DNA from: Anagrus nilaparvatae | Taxonomy: Eukaryota > Arthropoda > Insecta > Hymenoptera > Mymaridae | Reading direction: 5' to 3' | Assembly: GCA_022575985.1 (NCBI GenBank) | Contig: JAKSXM010000231.1 | Location: 374,501 to 438,500 of the forward strand | DNA length: 64,000 nt | Part shown: one piece after another, positions 49,138 through 60,917 of the stretch | How the letters are laid out: the number at the start of each line of letters is the position of its first letter | Position numbering within the stretch: position 1 is the first letter of the stretch | Made by a program: the position numbers and the translations under genes | Notes under the pieces: generated by a model | The model's input: the letters and a program-made list of their open reading frames with translations, nothing else | Databases searched by the model: none | What the model was told of the DNA's origin: nothing

Positions 49138-50711
49138 TTATAAAATAGGCCTACTCAGATTTGAGTATCCAATTCCAACACATGTTAACAAAATTTGATT
49201 TTGTTCTGATATGGTATCTCCTTCATTTTTTAAAGTATCAAGTTTAAATGAGATCCCAAAAAAATCTCTCAAGTCTCTTAAAAACTGTACCCTAGGTAAA
49301 ATTAAAAATTAGTTTTTAAAATACATACAATAATGTTATATAATAATCATATTTTTATCAACTTACGTTGCTGGAGTTAATGGACCAAAAGCCATTTTTG
49401 AAACGTCTTTACCAAGACTCATAAATAAAACTGCCATACTTTGAAAAGGGGAATCTACACATCCATTTCTAAAATAATTTTAAGATTAACAAGTTTTATT
49501 TGAATCAATAACCAATCTAATGCCACTGAACAAACCTGTATATTTCATCAAGAAGTTTCATGGCAGCTTCTTTACCAAGATCCTCAGGAATGCTTGGTAA
49601 AGAATCTGCATTAGTTAACGAGGAAAATGCTTCTCCTGAAAAAAAAACTCCTGTTGTAGTTTCTGCCGTGATACTTATTCCAAATCCTAAAACATTTCAA
49701 ATTATTTTTAAAGATTTAATTTATTTAGAAATTAATGCTAATGCTACATTTCTTAAGCCAAAATTAACCTGGAGATTTTCCATTGGAAGCACCTCTATTT
49801 GAGTCTGTATGGATATAAATATCTGGAAGGAATTTAAGTAACACCCCTTTTGCAGATTCCACAAGACGATTTGAAATAGCTGGAGATACCCTTAAGCTAC
49901 AGGACATACCTCTTATCCTTTTAACCATGCCACTGTCTTGAAACTAATACGATAAAAAACCATATAAAAACTAAGCATTCATTTCATAGTTACAAATTAA
50001 TGAATTACCTGAATAGATTTTAAACATTTAATGTTAGGAAATTGAAAATAAACTTCACCACCTCCTAAAGGTGCTAATCCTCTTTTATTTATATTCAAAA
50101 TAACTTTTTGGCTCGGTTTTTGGTTATCATCTAAAAATTTTTGTAATATTGGTACAGCAGCAGTTTTTATCCTATCTACACTTGGATCTTAAAAAATTTG
50201 ATAACCATTTAAAATAAATTATATTCACAAGTTGTAACCATTTATTTAATGTCAAAACTACCTTCCACGTTATTTGTGATTCCTTTGAGGCACAATTTTA
50301 ACATTTTTTTACAAAATGGAGCTAGGGCCATGACACCCACGAGGTAATAACCAATTCCTCTTTCTAAGCTACATTCGTGAGTTTTTTCACCTCCTATTAA
50401 TATTCCTGGGTTAAAATACAAATTGGTACCAGTTTCATTAAGTTCAACCCTTGAACCATTGGTGATTTTATCCAGTAACCTTATAAAACTTATTTCATAT
50501 TCTGCGTAAAACAAAACAATTTTAATATTTAAAACAAAAATTAAGATAAGATATTAAAATTAAAAATACCTCTTAATCCTGGGTCATCACTGTTAGGTCT
50601 TATGTTAATTATTCGAACTGGTTTTCCTGATAAAGTTGATAGAATTAGTCTGTACCTTAGGTAATTACAACCTTCATAAATTAAAAGATTATTTTTTATA
50701 TTAGCTGGCAT
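49138..50711 (-). CDS. Rcl1: RNA 3'-terminal phosphate cyclase-like protein, rRNA processing
   Basis: Seven exons, 50711-50570, 50501-50262, 50187-50009, 49943-49769, 49686-49536, 49468-49367 and 49291-49138, join in phase to 380 aa (human about 373). Recognisable blocks run the full length: YEGCNYLRYRLILSTLSGKP, RPNSDDPGLR, GSRVELNETGTNLYFNPG, ERGIGYYLVGVMALAPF, PLGGGEVYFQFP, VKRIRGMSCSLRVSP, NGKSPGFGISITAETTTG and LGKDVSKMAFGPLTP. The ending is VGIGYSNLSRPIL. RCL1 works with BMS1 in the nucleolar small-subunit processome in early 18S pre-rRNA cleavage; it shares the cyclase fold but not cyclase activity. All junctions are GT-AG. It looks intact. Confidence 0.94.
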
Positions 50712-51227
50712 TATTTTAAATTACAAATGATACTTGTAAAGAACTAGCTAAGAGTAATCCAAAATATTCCAAAAGCACAAAATTTATATGCCTTGATTTA
50801 GTTATATATACAAAAATAAACACACGTGGAAAGCGAGTAGAGCAATAAGAGGTCTTTTTTGTACTTTGAGGGCGCTACGGAGACTTGCCATTTTCAGTGG
50901 GAATTCAAAATATTAAAAAATATTACATTATCGTGATACACATGAGGACTTCTTGAGATTGATCTTCTTGCACGATATACTAATTACTATATCGTGTCTT
51001 CTTGTATACAACCTATGATTAGGTACAATACATGGTAAGAATTTAAAGAATGGCCCAAATCGCACGTAGTACGTTCCAAGGCGAAGTAGCTGAGGAATTG
51101 AGGATGGTAAACTGCGTGATTTGGGGTATTTTTTATTTTTCTCGTCATACCTTGGTCATACCTAATTGTAATGTACTCTGTCAGTTGCAAGAAAACGCGT
51201 CTTTGCCGGGTGCAAACTGCATGGGCG
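50712..51227. other. Divergent intergenic region
   Basis: This contains the RCL1 promoter (minus). Nothing else is recognised; two overlapping opposite-strand frames near 51.0-51.2 kb look like chance. Confidence 0.4.
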
Positions 51228-51374
51228 AATCCAGAGGGGGGTGGTAGGGGCGATCTAAAAACTGCTTGTTTTTTGTTCATAAATTTGTTTTATGTTTTGA
51301 AAATTTCATGAGAAAACATACAAAATTTTGCTTTAGCGCCCCCCTCTGAGACACTTTTCTGGATCCGCCACTAC
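51228..51374 (+). repeat. Interspersed repeat ending in TCTGGATCCGCCACT
   Basis: The left end GGCGAATCCAGAGGGGGG and right end CCCCCCTCTG...TCTGGATCCGCCACT are roughly inverted. The interior resembles the repeat at 13,390-13,560. Inverted GGATCC-type ends with G-rich runs suggest a non-autonomous DNA transposon. It ends 4 bp before the first ATG of the Gag/ZnF-UBP gene. Confidence 0.55.
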
Positions 51375-51378
51375 GCTG

Positions 51379-52807
51379 ATGAGAAAAGTTCTTTTAATTT
51401 ACAGATTTTTATGCAGTTTTTCCTCGTGTGTTTTTGATTCGTTTTACAAATTGCATATAAACATGACTCGTAGTAAATATCGTACGGCTCGCTGCAACAA
51501 AAGTAATCTAGTTCGAAAAGATTCGTCAGAAAATGAACCAATTCAAAATATTGAAGTAGATATGACAAATAAAATTAAAATAAAAAGTCTTGTGGAATTT
51601 ACAACAGGTGAAGATTGGTTGAAATTTCAAGAAAATTTAAATAAACTCTTGATAGATTTCAAAGTAACAGATGATGAAAGAAAAGTAGGATTTTTGATTA
51701 CTTTAATTGGACAGGATGCCTTTAAATCCTTGAAAGAATCATGTTATCCAGAATCGCCTTTGCATAAAAAATATGATGATCTAGTTAATACTTGCAAGCT
51801 CTTATTTCCAAAAAAACCTATTTTCAAAGAAAGAAAAGAGTTTTATAAAATTTTTCAAAAAAGCACTGAATCTGTTTCTGGATGGTATGAAAGAATAATT
51901 GAAAAAGTAGCATATTGTAGATTTGATGAAAATGTGAAACAACAAATTGTTAAAGATAAATTTGTTACGGGCTTATACGATGGTCCCTTGTCTTGTTCCT
52001 TGTCCCAAGAGGATGTTGCAACAGATTTATCAATTTTATTTAATAAAGCAATGGAATTGGAGAAAGAGTTTCAAACATCAACAACTAGAGCATGTCATGA
52101 TGTGAAACCACAACCTTTAATGAATTGCACATTTGATAATCCAGAGTTGTATGAAATCAAGAAAAAAATATATGATTCTAGCAGGAAAAAGAAGCAATTC
52201 GAATTTGAACCAAGATATCATATAAATCATCGAAATGAGCAAACAAGTCACAGGGAGAAAATGAAGAAGCAATCAGAATTCGAACCAAGATATGGTGTAA
52301 ATCATCAAAATGAGCAACAACAAAAAAGTTGCAGAGAGGAAATACAATCAACTTGTAAACATTGTGGTGGCACTAGACATGATTTCAACAACTGTCGTTT
52401 TAAAAATAACATTATGGTAATTATTTGAATACTAGCAATAAACTTATAGGTAAATAAAATTAAAATTTTTGTTCTTGTAGTCTAAAGATAAAGAAGTTAT
52501 TGGTGTCTGTCCACATTTGCATTCAATAAAAGAGATTCCCATGAATTTGGATAAAAGTGAATACCAAGTCTGTATGAAATGCAACAGTGAAGAGGAAAAT
52601 TATGTTTGTCTCATTTGCTTCAAGACCCACTGTGCTAGGTTTGTTAACAAGCACGCATTGGAGCATTATACAACACTGAAGCATCCATTATGTCTTGCTT
52701 TAACTGACACTAGTGCTATTTGGTGTTATGAGTGTGATGCTTACATAGAGAATCCAGGATTACAAGATGTATCTCAAACTTTTGATAATTTAATGCTACA
52801 AGAATAG
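51379..52807 (+). CDS. Gag capsid-zinc knuckle fused to ubiquitin-binding ZnF-UBP domain
   Basis: Exons 51379-52416 and 52481-52807 join in phase 0 to 454 aa (426 aa if the ATG at 51,463 is used, which I favour). Residues about 70-230 match Ty3/gypsy-type Gag: a DWLKFQENLNKLL start, then FKERKEFYKIFQ and VSGWYERIIEKV, then a DKFVTGL block. Two tandem linker copies (FEFEPRY..., SEFEPRY...) precede a canonical CX2CX4HX4C zinc knuckle (CKHCGGTRHDFNNC). Exon 2 is an HDAC6/USP-type ZnF-UBP. All 12 zinc ligands are present (CPH, CMKC, CLIC, HCARF, three His, WCYEC), as are the Arg, Trp and Tyr positions that grip the ubiquitin C terminus. No protease, reverse transcriptase or LTR is seen. The intron has a stop in frame, so splicing is needed. 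AATAAA lies at 52,851. This is probably a domesticated Gag; function unknown. Confidence 0.82.
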
Positions 52808-53134
52808 CAATATAATGTTTTAAAATATTACATCTTTTACTTTTTTATTAAATAAAATCTATCTCATTAAATTTACTAGAAAACTTTACTCGTATAAGAT
52901 ATTTCAAGACAATAGCAAATCTTGAAAAATAGGATAAATAACAATAGCAAGGTAATTAATTGCATTTTCCAAAAATATTTTTTCAAGGCAAGTAAATGCA
53001 AATTTATATATTTTTTGTAAACAAATCATTTTATTAAATAAAATTCGTTTATAAAATTATTATTTTGTAATATAAAGATTACCTATTCTACTACCCACCT
53101 GTTATGTTTTTAAATCCATAAATAATTTCATGAA
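52808..53134. other. 3' flank of the Gag/ZnF-UBP gene
   Basis: A poly(A) signal AATAAA is at 52,851. No LTR-like sequence or pol remnant could be recognised. Confidence 0.45.
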
Positions 53135-53135
53135 A

Positions 53136-53600
53136 TGAATAATAATAATAATAATCTTTATTTTGAAATCAAAAATAGTACACTCTTTCAATATGTTACA
53201 GTAAATAAGTAAATCTTTCATAATAAATAAAATAACAAAGAAAATATTTTAAAAAAATATTAAAAATTGTAAAATAATACAATATAATATAATGAGTTTA
53301 ATGAGTCAATAGGTAAATATGCGTCAATATAAAATCAAGGAAAGGTAAGAAAGTATATAAAATCTGCTGTCAATCAACTATATATAGTATCTAATTTACA
53401 GATGTATTGTTTTATTGCTTTTTTGAAGCGTACAGATGGCAAGTCCCGTAAACAGGGGGAAATTTTGTTCCAGAACTTCGAATATTTGACTTGGAATGAG
53501 AAGAGTCCCCAGTCGGTGGTAACAGTTGCAGGGTCCAGGTCTATTCGTGGGCCACGGGTGGGTTTGTCAGACTTATAAGGTGTGAATATGATCAAGCTAT
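53136..53600 (-). mobile_element. 3' end fragment of a non-LTR retrotransposon
   Basis: On the minus strand a frame at 53,595-53,374 ends with a sequence typical of the C-terminal end of non-LTR ORF2 (FWNKISPCLRDLPSVRFKKA...). A 3' tail (ATT)n follows at 53,155-53,136. Only the extreme 3' part is present, consistent with 5' truncation on insertion. The upstream limit near 53.6 kb is uncertain. Confidence 0.65.
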
Positions 53601-54011
53601 AGCTACTATAGTACTATAGTACTTGAACCATGTTTAATTACTTGCAAGACATGCGAGATGAAAATATATACAAATATTTTTTCTTTTTAAAAAGTTTATT
53701 CAAGTTTTTTAAATTAAATGCAATCTGCAAGTAATGTTTATAAAAAAAGTTTACATTAACATTCAAGAATAAATTGTAAAAAAATATGTAACAGTATTTT
53801 TGGAAGCTTTTTACTCCCATATAAATTTTATTATAAAAATATTTTATTTTACTGATTTTTAAAAGTTGGCATTATTTAAAAAAAAAAATTATAATTCTTG
53901 TCAACATGTTTATAAAAACTTATAAACTACTTTCCTTAAACATTGTTAACTAGCAAATAGATAAGTCAAATTTTAAATGTCTGCTATTAATTACTACTCT
54001 GGTGTCTATAA
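53601..54011. other. AT-rich gap, 3' flank of the giant gene
   Basis: 3' UTR side of the giant nucleotidyltransferase gene, plus AT-rich sequence. Nothing else is recognised. Confidence 0.4.
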
Positions 54012-57000
54012 TCACTTTGTAATTATTTCGGAGCTTTCGTTACAATAGTTTTTGAGCATCCTCAACTCTCTTTTTTTTACTCCTTTTGTTATATTTTGAG
54101 AAAGATCAACAGGATCTTGTATACACATAGGAGAATCGAAACGAAAATGTTCCAACTCTTCCAACTGCATCAACTCTTTATAAATATACATTTCTTCTGG
54201 CAAATTTTCTAAATTTACAAATATTTCTTTTTTCACGACTTTTCCTAACCAAGGGCAAATCACGTACATTTTGAAATCAAAATTTGCATAGTAAGAGAAG
54301 AAATTGTTTATTGCTTTTTTTATATTCATCTGATCTTTAGAATTTATGGGTATTTTCTCTTTGAAGTTACAATTCCATCCTGTAAATAATATTAACTTTT
54401 GTCATATTATATCAATTAAACTTCTCAAAATTCAAAAAATACTTACCGCCAACTGTATTTTCAGTTACTTTATCTACCAAGTCGAAGACACGAGGAAAGA
54501 CGTTAATAATTTGTAAATAAAAGATTACAAGCCAAGATAAAGCATAACTGTTGATACGAAATGATCCTGATAACTGAGCTAGATGAAACCATTTTTTTAA
54601 GAAAATGATCATCTCTCGACAGAGTGGAAATGCTTTGTTAAAATTTCTGTACAGAATGAAAAAAATTAATTATGCTTTTAATAATAATATAATAATACCT
54701 TTGAATTTTTAGCCTGGTCTTAGAAATAGTATATTTACGGTTTGTGTTCAGAAAAGTAAATTATGCCCCAAATCGCAGTTTACTTTTCTAGGCCTCGCCT
54801 CAGAAAGTAATTTATATACGATTTTGGCCATTCTTTACTTTTATGGACACAAACCGCAAATATACCATTTGTCAAATATGACATTACAAGCATTTGGTAT
54901 TTAATAAATATTTCTAAAACGAGCTTCAAAAGTTTTTTCACTATATCAATGAGCAATAATAATAGCATGTCAAAATTGCGGAATAGGTGCATTATTGCCT
55001 GCTGATAGAGAAATAATTATTATTACATACGTTACCTTAAGAGTTTTGATTTTTCCACACCAAGACCATTTGTAAAAGAGACATCGCAATTTAAACGACT
55101 GGATAAATGCTGCAATTTTATTATAGGTATTCTCGGTGATTTTAGCACTTGGTTTATTCTCCATATATGATTATTTTTTTTAAAATAACTTTCTACAGAA
55201 TTGAAGTATTGCAGACTTGTTTTACGTGATGCTTTTGCAGTATAAACATTGTCGCAATCAAGAAAAACGTCAACATCGCTGTTTGGCAAGCCAACGTGTG
55301 ACATTCTGGAACCAAATGCATAAGCCCTTGCATTAGGGTACACAGTTTGAACGGTATATTCAATGTCTTGTAACAAGTCTTCAGTGACCTCTTGATCATT
55401 TTTGGCTACATTATTAGATAAACCAACGAGTTCGCCTGTTTTTTTTTCTATGTTATGCAGAAAATTTACAACTGTTCGAGGCAGTTTTGGATCAATATTA
55501 GCAAACCTTTTTAATAATGATCTATGACGTTTATTACATTTTGGATCAACAGAATCAGAAAAACTGAAACTTGAACAAAAGGGACACAAATAAAATTTTA
55601 CTTTAATTCCCTTGCAATTAAACTTGTACACCCTATCTAAATGCTTCGACGTTTTTAAATGCTTGGCAAAATCAAACTCTAATTTAAATTTGCTATTATT
55701 ACAGATATCACACGAATACTTTTCAGCGTAGTACCAAGAATTATGAAAAATTTTTTTAAATCTCTCGTTAATTTCATCTGTTTCGTCTCTTAACTGTTTA
55801 ACTTTAATTAAATGATTCTTTGAATTTATATGGTCTTTTATATCCACTTCATTGTTTACTTCATTTCCAATTATTAAATCGCATAAGTAACATTTGTAAC
55901 TAGACTGAATGTCATCAGGCAAATACTCTTCTGATTCTAAACGTATAAAAGATGAGGCAAGATCGAGATCATTTAATTGATCCAAACAAGTTGCAGGTTC
56001 TTTTATGGATTTTAACTTGTTCAAATTTTCAACGTGATAATCAGCTAACAAGTGATCATAAAGGGAACACAAATTATTTAAAAATGATTCGGCACAAATT
56101 ATACAAGATCTAAAACTTTGTCTGTTATTTGATTTGTAAGAATACGTCAAATTAATGCTCAGTTGAAAAAAATTCATAAATTCTGAATCTATTGTGTAAA
56201 TATTTTCTATTCCGTTTTCTAAACACATTTTTATATACAAATCACTAAAATTAGGCAAACTTGATAACAAAGATCTTTCGTACTTATTTTTATCTTGAAT
56301 TTTATTCACTTTAACAACAGAATTTTTGTTTTGGATTGATCTCTGTTCATTTTTGAGCATTCGTTTATCTTTACCTTCGTCGCTTGAACTACTTGATGAT
56401 CCATCTTGTTCTGGTGTGATCTCTTCAGTCGAAATAGCTAGCTGTGGATTAAATTTTTCCAATTTTTTTCCGCAACTTAAATGTTCCATTGCTTCCTCAA
56501 AAGAATTTGAAAATGATTTGCAAATTGAACAGGACACTTGCCAAGTCATGGAAAACTTTAAACTATCGGATTTCAAAAACCTTTGATAAGAATAAAATTT
56601 GTTTCTATGTCTTTTGCTATCAAAATGAATCAAAAGATTAGTTCTATTTTGAAATCTTTTATTGCATATGAAGCACATACATAATCCCGTTATATCGCTT
56701 TTATCGATTGCTCTTTTTCTAGTTTTAGGATTATCGTTATTTTCCTCCAGCCATTGTATATTCATTTTTTTTAAAAGAACTTGATGTTTTTTACCATTTT
56801 TGTGATCTACTAAATTATTATAAGGTATGAATTTATTGCACAATTTACAATGCGTCCCTACATCATAATCTAGAAACCTAAATGATTTGGATAATGCTAT
56901 GTCTTTATAGCTTATTACAGGTTCATCTGAGCTGGTTTCTATTTTTAATCCATTGTTGACGTTTTGCTCTAGCAATAAAAGACGATTCAAATGCTTTTTA

Positions 57001-60000
57001 TTCTCCAAATGCTCTTCAAAAGTTTGAACGTTTTCGAGCTTCTCGTCGCAAAGTAAACACATTAATGACGTGCTACTTGAACATGCTTGAAATACATCTA
57101 TTTCATTTAAAACATGTTTACTGTAAACATGAATCGTATTGTGATAAATTATCTCATAGGGGTCTTTTAGTTTTATACTACATGTTTTACATTCAATCCA
57201 AAAAAAACAGTCTTGTGATGATCCAATATTTTTTTGATCATTTTCAGATACTAGTATATCATTTTTCTTGTTGCTATCATTTTCAGTCATTGGTTGTTGG
57301 CTATCCACATGAAATTTGAAAGTCTCACTTGTTTTTGAATCATTGATTCGAGCAGATACTCTAGTTTTAATTAAACTACTTGTGCTATTTGAATGTGTGA
57401 AGCATTGATCAGTTGGGACAAACATGTTTTGATAACGCGAGCTGAATACATGTTTCATAAATTCTGAAGATAATGATAGTGGTTGTATCGAATGTGCAGT
57501 ACTATAATGATTGGCCGCTTTTTCTATGTTCAAAAAAATTGCATTGCATAATAAACACTCAATGAATTCCTTATTGTCAATACAAGATATTACAAGACTT
57601 TTTGCATTCAACATCCACAAAAAGTAATTCATTCTAACAAAATGTTTACCAGTTACATCAAACATATGGTTCAAAAAATCCTGCTGACTTTTTAATTCCT
57701 TGCTACAAAAAAAGCAAAAGAAACGATTCGACTTATCTCTTAATCTTTTCTTGTTTTTTGGCAAAATCTTAGAATTTGCTGGTAAATTATTTTTATGGGA
57801 TTTTTTTTTAACATGATTAGTCACTTCGTGAAATTTAATAATTTCTGAGCATGCAGTGCACCAAGTTATAACATCGTGTTCACTAGAGATTTCTTTTGGT
57901 TGATAAGATGTCACATCCAATTTATCTAGACTATTTATATTTTCTTCATTGATATTAAAAAGCAATAATCTTTCCAAGTGCTTAGGAGTAAGTAAGTGAT
58001 TAGAATAGACTTCATAATTTTCAAGTTTTTCTGAACACAGTAGGCATTCCATTATTTTTTGATCTTCTGAAAATCGCACAATATCAACATTTTTTAAGCC
58101 ATATTTTTCATAAAAGTGCAATATATTGTGATAAATAACGTTTGATTTCTCTGGTAAAAAAATATTGCATCTCAAACATTTATATTGGATAAAATAAGTT
58201 AGATCTTTACTAAATGTTAAACTGGGATCCTTATAATTCTCACTTTGTGTTTTCACGACAGATGCTGAATCCTGATCAATTAAATCAGATGTCATGTTAT
58301 CTTTATCATTTTTTGTGTACGAGTTATTATCAACAAAAGATTCAATATCAGCAGATAATGAATCATCATATTTTTTATGATTACAATTTTCAGCAATAAT
58401 TTGCTGGTCGTTAAAATTGATTAATTTTGAGTCATTAACTTGAGCACATAAATTAGCTTCAACTGGTCTTTCTCCATTATTTAAATTTTTCAAACTTTGA
58501 CTAAAAGAAACAATACAGTTTTGATATTTTATACTTAAACTAGATTTCAAGAAACTAGACGATAATGAAAGTGGCTGAATCGAATGCACATTGGTACTAT
58601 GTTCAGCAGCTTTTTCAATATTTAAAAATATTGCTGAACAAAATAAACATTCAACAAGCTCTTTATTGTCAATACAAGATATTTTAAGACTTCTAGAGCT
58701 TAAGATCCATAAAAAGTAATTTATTTTTAAAAAATGTTCACCAGTTATGTCAAACATATGTTTTAAGAAATTTTTTTGATCTTTAAATTCTCTGTTACAA
58801 AAAAAACATAAGAAAATATTAGAATCATCTTTAATTTTTTTTCTTACAGTTAAGGGTGTAAAATTTTTTGGCAGTTTCTTCTTATGAATTCTGGTTTTGG
58901 CATGATCATACACCTCTCGGAATCTCACAATCTCTGAGCATGTGTTACAGTAGCTCTTAACATCACGTTCATTCGTTATTCCTTTAACTTGATAAGGTGT
59001 CATATCTAGTTCATGAAACTTTCTTGTATTATTTACAACTTCAAAAAGCAACAATCTTTCCAAGTGCCTAGACGTAAGCAAGTGGTTTGAAAAAACTTCA
59101 CTATTTTCAAGTTTTTCTGAACATAGCAAACATTCCATCATTTTTTTATCTTCGCAAAAGCGCATAATATCAACATTTTTTAAGCCGTATCTTTCATAAA
59201 AGTGCATTGTATTGTGATAAATAACATTTGATTTATTTTTAAAAAAAATATTACATCTTGTACATTTATATTCGTTTAAATAATCTAGATCTTTGTTAGA
59301 TCTTTTACAGGACATACTTGAATACTCATTATCATCATCAAGTTTTGAATTTGAAACATTTCTAGTTTCAGATGTTAAGGAATTATCTTCAATTAAATTG
59401 GCTACTATAAAATCTTGTTGATTATTGATATTCAAGTTTTCAGTGCAAGATATAGTAATAGCAGATTTTAAAACATCATTTTTTTGACCAGTTGGTTGTT
59501 GGTTTTCAAAATTAAATTTAAAGGGCTCATTTAATTTTAAATCATCAATTTGAGCACACAAATTTGCTGCAACTGAACTTTCTCCATTACTTGAATCTTG
59601 GAAACAGTTATTATGCGGGACAATAAGGCTTTGATATTTTTTATAAAAACTGCACTTTAAGACTTGAGAAGATAATGAAAGTGGTTGCATCGAATGCACA
59701 CTAATACTATGGTTGGCAGCTTCTAGTATATTCACAAAAGTTGTATCACATAATAAGCAGTGGATCTTATTGTCAGTACAAGATATTTCAAGACTTTTTG
59801 TTTCCAAGAACCATAAAAAGTAATTTATTCTAAAAAAATGATTGTGAATTGTACTAAACATATGTTTTAAATATTTGCTTTTACTATTTATTTCTTGGTT
59901 ACAAATGAAACATGAAAAAAAATTAGAAACATCTTTAACACTTTTGTATTTGGTCAAAGAATTTAAATTTGTTGGTAAATTATTTTGATGTGTTTCTCCA

Positions 60001-60713
60001 ACAAGATGAACAGTTAGGCCTCGAAAACGTATGACGTCTGAGCATATATTACAGTAAGTTATAACATCACGTTCTTTTTCGACGACTTCTTTAACTCGAT
60101 ACTTTATAATACCTAGTTCCTTTGATATTTTTTTTATACTAGTTTCATTAACATTGAAAAGTAATTGTCTTTTTTTGTGCTTAGGTGTGAGCAAGTGATT
60201 AGAAAAGGCTTCATTATTTACAAGTTTTTCAGAACAAAGTATACATTCCATTACTCGTTTGTCTTTACAAAATCGCATTATATCAACATTTTTGAAACCG
60301 TATTTTTCGTACAAGTGCATAGTATTATGATAAATAACATCTGTTTGGCTTTGTAAAAACACATTACACTTTAAACACTTAATTTGAAAGGGATAATCTG
60401 AAACTGAATAGTTATTATCATCACTTATATTTATATTTAGTGGGTTTTCAGTTCCCAAGAAAACTGCTGAATTCCAATCAATAGGCATGTTATTGATCAC
60501 TGATTCAGTATCAAAAATAAAACCAGTTGGAACTGCTTCTTTTTTTCTTAGGAATGGTGAAACATATTTTTTGTTTGTATCATTGATAATATCAGAATTC
60601 CTAGTTAAACATTTTTTATTAGAATTAAATTGATCCTGTTTAGAAACGAGACTGTATTCTTCCTTTTTATCAACAGTGTAAAGTTTTTCAAATGATTGTT
60701 CTTGGTTTGCCAT
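54012..60713 (-). CDS. Giant multi-zinc-finger terminal-nucleotidyltransferase-like protein
   Basis: Three exons, 60713-55036, 54646-54447 and 54379-54012, give 2081 aa. Four repeated modules start near residues 110, 480, 845 and 1175. Each opens with a C2H2 finger (C-x2-C-x12-H-x3-H, VIYHNTMH) and a U1-type finger (C-x2-C-x12-H-x5-H, ECLLCSEKL). Modules 1-3 continue with three more CxxC units and a VHSIQPLSLSS signature. Further fingers follow to about residue 1750. The catalytic core is intact: Gly1801-Ser1802 (FGSRM), Asp1813 and Asp1815 (SDVDV), Asp1877 (CDVSF). A PAP-associated domain closes the protein (CIQDPVDLSQNITKGV). U1-type fingers often bind dsRNA, and this transferase fold tails RNA 3' ends. 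The combination suggests an RNA-recognising tailing enzyme, by inference. The ATG at 60,713 is used; an acceptor-like TTTCAG lies just upstream. Confidence 0.87.
54724..54870. mobile_element. Inverted-repeat element in intron 1 of the giant gene
   Basis: The arm AGTATATTTACGGTTTGTGT faces an inverted copy ACACAAACCGCAAATATACC, continuing inward to GCCCCAAATCG and CGATTTTGGCCATTCTTT. It belongs to the same family as 4,265-4,373. It accounts for much of the unusual length of this 389-nt intron (61 and 64 nt in the paralogs). Confidence 0.65.
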
Positions 60714-60917
60714 TTTTATCTGAAACAAGATTTATTAAATGTCACGATTACTAAATTTAATATTTTCTTGTGAAAGTAAATTCTCAATAACAAAATTTAC
60801 GATAATTAAAATTTATATATGTAATTGGAATTTTCAGCTAGACAAATAAAATTTTTCACTGCAAAGACCACTTGCACTAGTTTTTCTAGTAATAAAACCC
60901 CAACTACAAAAAAAATT

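Noticed and set aside
49923..49943. Acceptor TTTCAAG|ACAG for RCL1 exon 4
   Set aside because: It gives the wrong frame. The acceptor ending at 49,944 keeps phase and yields FQDSGMVKRIRG, as expected for the family.
51379..52428. An active LTR retrotransposon
   Set aside because: No protease, reverse transcriptase, integrase or LTRs are visible around the Gag region, and the second exon is a host-type ZnF-UBP domain.
53638..53820. 60-aa minus-strand frame
   Set aside because: AT-rich Lys/Phe/Asn sequence with no features; probably chance.
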